A stretch of DNA of 64,000 nt from Hypomyces perniciosus (taxonomy: Eukaryota > Ascomycota > Sordariomycetes > Hypocreales > Hypocreaceae), in NCBI GenBank assembly GCA_008477525.1, contig SPDT01000007.1:1550001-1614000 (forward strand), in the 5' to 3' direction. Of this stretch, positions 60,280-64,000 are shown one piece after another. A model generated the notes under the pieces. It was given only the letters and a program-made list of their open reading frames with translations, ran no database searches and was not told the origin of the DNA. The translations under genes were made by a program, and so were the position numbers. Positions within the stretch are counted from its first letter, which is position 1, and each line of letters opens with the position of its first letter.

Positions 60280-60610
60280 GTTGATTTCCAGGCATTCATG
60301 CTAACTTTGCCTCTCACAGAACATGGTTTCTTCTCTCCCCTTCCTAGCACCAGTTTTCATGAGAAAGGCCAAGGAGTACCGCAGCAAGAACTCCTACAAC
60401 AATGGATCCTCCAATCAGAACAGCCGAAGTCGCGGGCTGAAGAGCAGCGAACACTACAAGCTCAGCGACGTGAGCAACGACAAGAGCGTCTTCGGATCAT
60501 CTGCCCAGTCCGCCAGCGAAGAGAACATTCTCGGGAAAAGCGGCATCGTGAAGTCTGTCACGTATAGCGTCAAAGTAGACGAGGAGACAGGCCACGGCAG
60601 CACGCCATGA
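59335..60610 (+). CDS. Rhodopsin-like seven-transmembrane protein (Pth11-related, no CFEM)
   Basis: Exons 59335-59551, 59614-59873, 59937-60236 and 60320-60610; 355 residues. Start MAGWVVNAPPEVEAESQYPT. Helices and family marks: YPTIIAICVVLSLCSIAVV, the typical LASDDWMAALSMVFAL, KYGLGMPLKDRPKANLIPYT, YQIGISFFKVALLISYLRLL, MVVWGTIWLVFLAHLGCAF, VTIVSDVIVAVLPVPVLLKL, LIGIFLLGLFTTVCSILRYT and VLWGTIEFNVG. The tail is hydrophilic and Ser-rich. This is the fungal rhodopsin domain family (Pfam PF20684 type); members such as Pth11 sense surface cues in plant pathogens, but most are of unknown role. No N-terminal CFEM cysteines and no retinal lysine is evident. Its third intron holds a 26-nt poly(T). 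Confidence 0.85.
60249..60274. repeat. Poly(T) run in intron 3
   Basis: 26 T, within intron 3 (60237-60319) of the rhodopsin-like gene, near the donor rather than at the acceptor. Confidence 0.9.
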
Positions 60611-63600
60611 AAGTAATCAGAGAGCCCCACCACCTCTGCCCCCCCCCCTTCTGACATGTGTACAGACGTCATTGTTTTACACCATTGTTTATTTTTCACC
60701 GCATTCATTGTTATGGGATACGATTTAGATGGAATTTCTTCCATCGTTGCTTAATACTATGAAAATCTTCTGGTCTAATGTCATTTCTGGGGACTTTTTT
60801 CGTGTGGTGTTCGGGGGTTAAATACCAAAAAGGGGAATCCTCAATGGCACTTGTTTGTTAAACTACCTAAACAGGAAACATTTTGTTGAACTGACGATGG
60901 CATGGTTTACGTACCTATGAAACTGGCGCCCTTGCTGTGGCGTTTTTAACGGCAGATTGCATGTCCAAAAATACCACCCTCTCCGTTTTATTTTTACGGC
61001 CCGCATGCATAATGATTTGTTTTAGGTTGCAGAGGGAAAAGTAAGTATAAACTAGTACTAGTATGTAGTAAGACGGCGGGATTCTCCGGGGTCCATCGGA
61101 ACGGGCTTTTCTTTAATATGGCGTTTGAGTTTTGGTTTTCCTCTGGATGGATCCTATACTACGGAGTATCTTTTGCTTAGATCCAACCATTGAGGCTCTC
61201 TCTAATTACCAAGCACAGGGTACTACGTAGTAATAAAAAACCTGCAGCTCGAGCATCGTATGATTGATATTACTAGTATTTGGCTCCATTTTCTTACCTG
61301 CGTCTTGCGCCTTGCAGGTACTAATTTTACCCGTTTGGTGTGATCTTCGTCCTTTTTTTTTCCTTTCCTTTGTGTACGCCCTACTGTCAAATAGGACCAG
61401 GCTTTTTTGTATGTACTCGTGCTACATGTCATGCAGCCAAGAAAAGAGACGGGCTGGGTTTGTTTAGTCGTATTATGTACTCCGTACAACTCCGTACAGT
61501 GTGTATTTCTGGTGGATAGGATTCATGCTGCATCCTTTGCAAGGAATTCTCAAGACAGTCGTGTACGATTCGTGAAGCAATGGCCCCAAGTACGACGGTG
61601 CTGAGAGAGAGACTGCTATCCGAGCTTAACTGGCCGCCCAAGACTACTAGTACTACTACTTGGTAGCTTTTCCAAGTGAAGCAGCCCAAAGACAAAAGAT
61701 CAGGATGGAGGGACGGAGAGGTGGAGTGTTGGGGGCCGTCCCACTACCGCGGCCTAGGAGCGGGACTCCCGATGAAAATGATGTGTGTGCGTGTGCGTGT
61801 GTGTATGCGAAAATGACAAATCGGACTTGACATCAGACTTGACATCAAACGGTGGCGTGATTGGCACCTTCACCTCGGTCTAGTCCGGGGAACAAGAGAT
61901 TTCTGCCAGCAGGGGCAAGGGGAGCCCATGCCCAATAAATTGTGTAATTGAAACTCGTTTTTTAAGATGTGTATTCAACCCGTAGCTTCGGGGTTCTGAG
62001 ATGGGAAGAAATGTCCTCTGGAGTGTTCGGCCTTGGCCTGTGTTGGTCGGTCGGGATATTTGGTTTCGGCAATCAAGCGCATTTTATTTGGAATACTACT
62101 ACTACTATTACTACTCCGCAGAACCCAGGACATCGCCAGAGTCCACGTCTCAGCAAAAGACCTGCTGAGACTCTCGCGGAACAGATCTCGGCATTTGGAA
62201 TTGGTGGCCAAGGCGGAGCGGAGCCCACGGGAGTAGTACAAGTACTGTGAGCCGTTGTACTCCGTATATCACCATCATTGACAGTAGTACGTAGTATTCA
62301 TAGACTCAAGGGCCCGTAGATTTTTTGTTAGCCCTAGGTTTTGATCTTAAATACCTTTTGATATGCAGGGTAGTAAGTATCCGACTTTCTTTTTCTTAAC
62401 ACTACTACTACGCTGCACTCTGTACCAGACATGCTTAATTGTGAGGAATCGTGCAGAGGGCGCGTTGCTTAGTAGTACTTCGTAGTAATACCACTACTAC
62501 TAATATGGAGACGATCGATCAGATTTAGTGGCGGGCGCCGCTCCCGTTACACGATCAGCGGAGGAGAGCCTCATTAAAACCAACAGGCCAAGAGACAAAA
62601 ATAGAAGAAGAAAATGGCTTCAAAATACAGCACACAAAAATTTCGATATTATAATATTACAATGTTTTGGATTCAGCAACGTTCAAATTTCGTTAGTAGT
62701 ACGAAGTATATACTACTCGTACTACTCCATAATACTGAGTCTTTATTCGCTAGCTCGTATAATAATACTCCCTAGTCGCCCTGCATCCGGTCCGATATCC
62801 TCGACTTCTCCATCCCTCAATGACGAAATGCCGCCTCCAAATTTTCCGCCCTCAGAAATATATCGTCATCATCTTCATCCTGGGCATTTGCGCCTGAGGC
62901 TCAATGCCAGGGGAAATCGTGCCGAAAACCCGTCCTGTTCCGTCGATGCTCGCTTCACCACCAAATACACTTGCGAGCACTACTGCTCATACTCAGTCAG
63001 CGAGCGAGTAGCAAGCATCGCGTAGAAATCGGCCAGTTCAGGATACACCCCAGTTGCCGCGGATCTTTCACTGGGCCTGGATAACGGTGAGTATGAGGAT
63101 TGACATGGCCATGGCTGTCGGTAACACGCCAACAGCATCTATCAAACACAAGCCCCCTGCTCGTTAACCATGTTTATCTCCTTCTCGTACTCCGTACAAA
63201 CGAACCAACACGATACGGCAAATTCTCGGCGAGTTGAAAGTTCTTCAACAACATGATGCTCGTCCGGGGCTTTCCACGTTCCATTTTACCCCTGGTCAAG
63301 AGTGTTGGTCAGCCCAACAACAGTTACAGCACTGCAATGCGTCTTGATGATCAACTTGCTTCGACACTTTTCAAGACCAAACGGTAAACCGGTAATCCTG
63401 GACCGCCTCTTTTTTTCCCCTTGTGTTTTATCCCTTCATATTTTCGTAAGATATCGTATAATATCTTCCAAACTGCCTAGTGTTTCCCAGGCGTCACCTA
63501 TGTCGAAGCGAAATATTCGTGCCGATAAAACCCGGTTGGTCTCCCAGGAATATCAACCAACAACAAATCTGGCCGTTTTTTCTTAACCCCGATCAGAAGG

Positions 63601-64000
63601 TCATTTGGGCTCTTCCAAAAACGGTTTGTTGCAGAAACTTGGCTTCATCATCCTATCGGGAGGTAGCAGCTGGTCCTAGCACATTGGCCCCCAGCTTAAG
63701 AGCCTGGGGCCCTAGAACCTAGAACCTAGAACAGAGGTGCCTGAACATGGGGGCCCACCGGTACTTCCACAGTGCACTCGCCCTGCACTGTCCATTCTAG
63801 CCCATAGCCCTGGAGGTGTTTCGCCCTGCTTACATGTGGATTTTGCACAAAGTGTCCAGGTAAATAAGGTACCCGTAGGCTTGAGACCGGGGGGGGGGAG
63901 TCGACTAAGGCTGGGGGCCTACGGGTAAGTTACCATGCTCAGACAGATCATGGGTGATATCCTAAATTGGAACTGACGAGTTCCTGGATATAATAGATAG
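60611..64000. other. 3.4 kb gene-free right end
   Basis: I see no supportable gene. It is rich in TACTCCGTAC-type motifs (61478, 62257, 62474, 62703, 63188), ACT/AGT trinucleotide runs near 62097 and 62480, a GT-rich run at 61782-61805, and three copies of CTAGAAC at 63713-63731. A 165-codon plus frame at 62528-63025 and others lack any protein-family likeness. Confidence 0.65.

Noticed and set aside
62528..63025. 165-codon plus-strand frame
   Set aside because: Runs through motif-rich intergenic DNA and shows no protein-like composition; begins without a good ATG.
1..64000. Search for CRISPR, rRNA, tRNA, transposase and biosynthetic cluster genes
   Set aside because: None seen; the tandem arrays lack spacer structure, and no polyketide, peptide-synthetase or transposase motif appears.

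Overview
The window is nuclear DNA of a filamentous ascomycete (Pezizomycotina). The evidence is the short 45-130 nt GT-AG introns, the ascomycete-type ATG13, HSE1, NUP98-96, Sup35 and epsin, a HET-domain gene and a Pth11/rhodopsin-like membrane protein. The style of the intergenic DNA (many TACTTCGTAC/TACTCCGTAC motifs) suggests a sordariomycete, perhaps Hypocreales, but I cannot fix the species.

Left part (1-12.8 kb): three minus-strand genes. HSE1 (ESCRT-0, cut by the window start), ATG13 (autophagy initiation) and a large ankyrin-RCC1-BTB protein resembling S. pombe Btb3. HSE1 and ATG13 together carry about seven apparent single-base losses, while the rest of the window reads cleanly; either this stretch is poorly sequenced or both genes are damaged.

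Middle (14.4-27 kb): an oxodicarboxylate-type mitochondrial carrier; an F-box-like protein with an acidic tail and three SUMO-interacting motifs of the (I/V)DLT type, interrupted by one in-frame TAG; a HET-domain gene; a 2.2 kb unexplained tract that may hold a decayed gene; an epsin; and a centrin-like EF-hand protein.

27.7-45.3 kb: dense housekeeping genes. The NUP98-96 nucleoporin precursor, a small SET-domain protein, a cupin, the casein kinase 2 beta subunit, a JmjC-type protein, a RanGTP-binding (Yrb30-like) protein and Sup35/eRF3 with a prion-like N terminus.

45.3-64 kb: gene-poor. ATP-dependent PEP carboxykinase (with one unusually long 589 nt intron), an allantoate-permease-family MFS transporter and a rhodopsin-like seven-helix protein are separated by 1-4 kb tracts rich in microsatellites, a GGAGTAT heptamer array and the dispersed TAC-TTC-GTAC motif.

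No gene cluster, CRISPR, rRNA or tRNA was found. The genes are mostly independent housekeeping functions; a loose shared theme is ubiquitin/SUMO and membrane traffic (HSE1, ATG13, BTB/RCC1, F-box/SIM, epsin) and nuclear transport (NUP98-96, Ran binder). All exon boundaries were worked out by eye from splice signals and frame; where stated, exon lengths sum to a whole number of codons.
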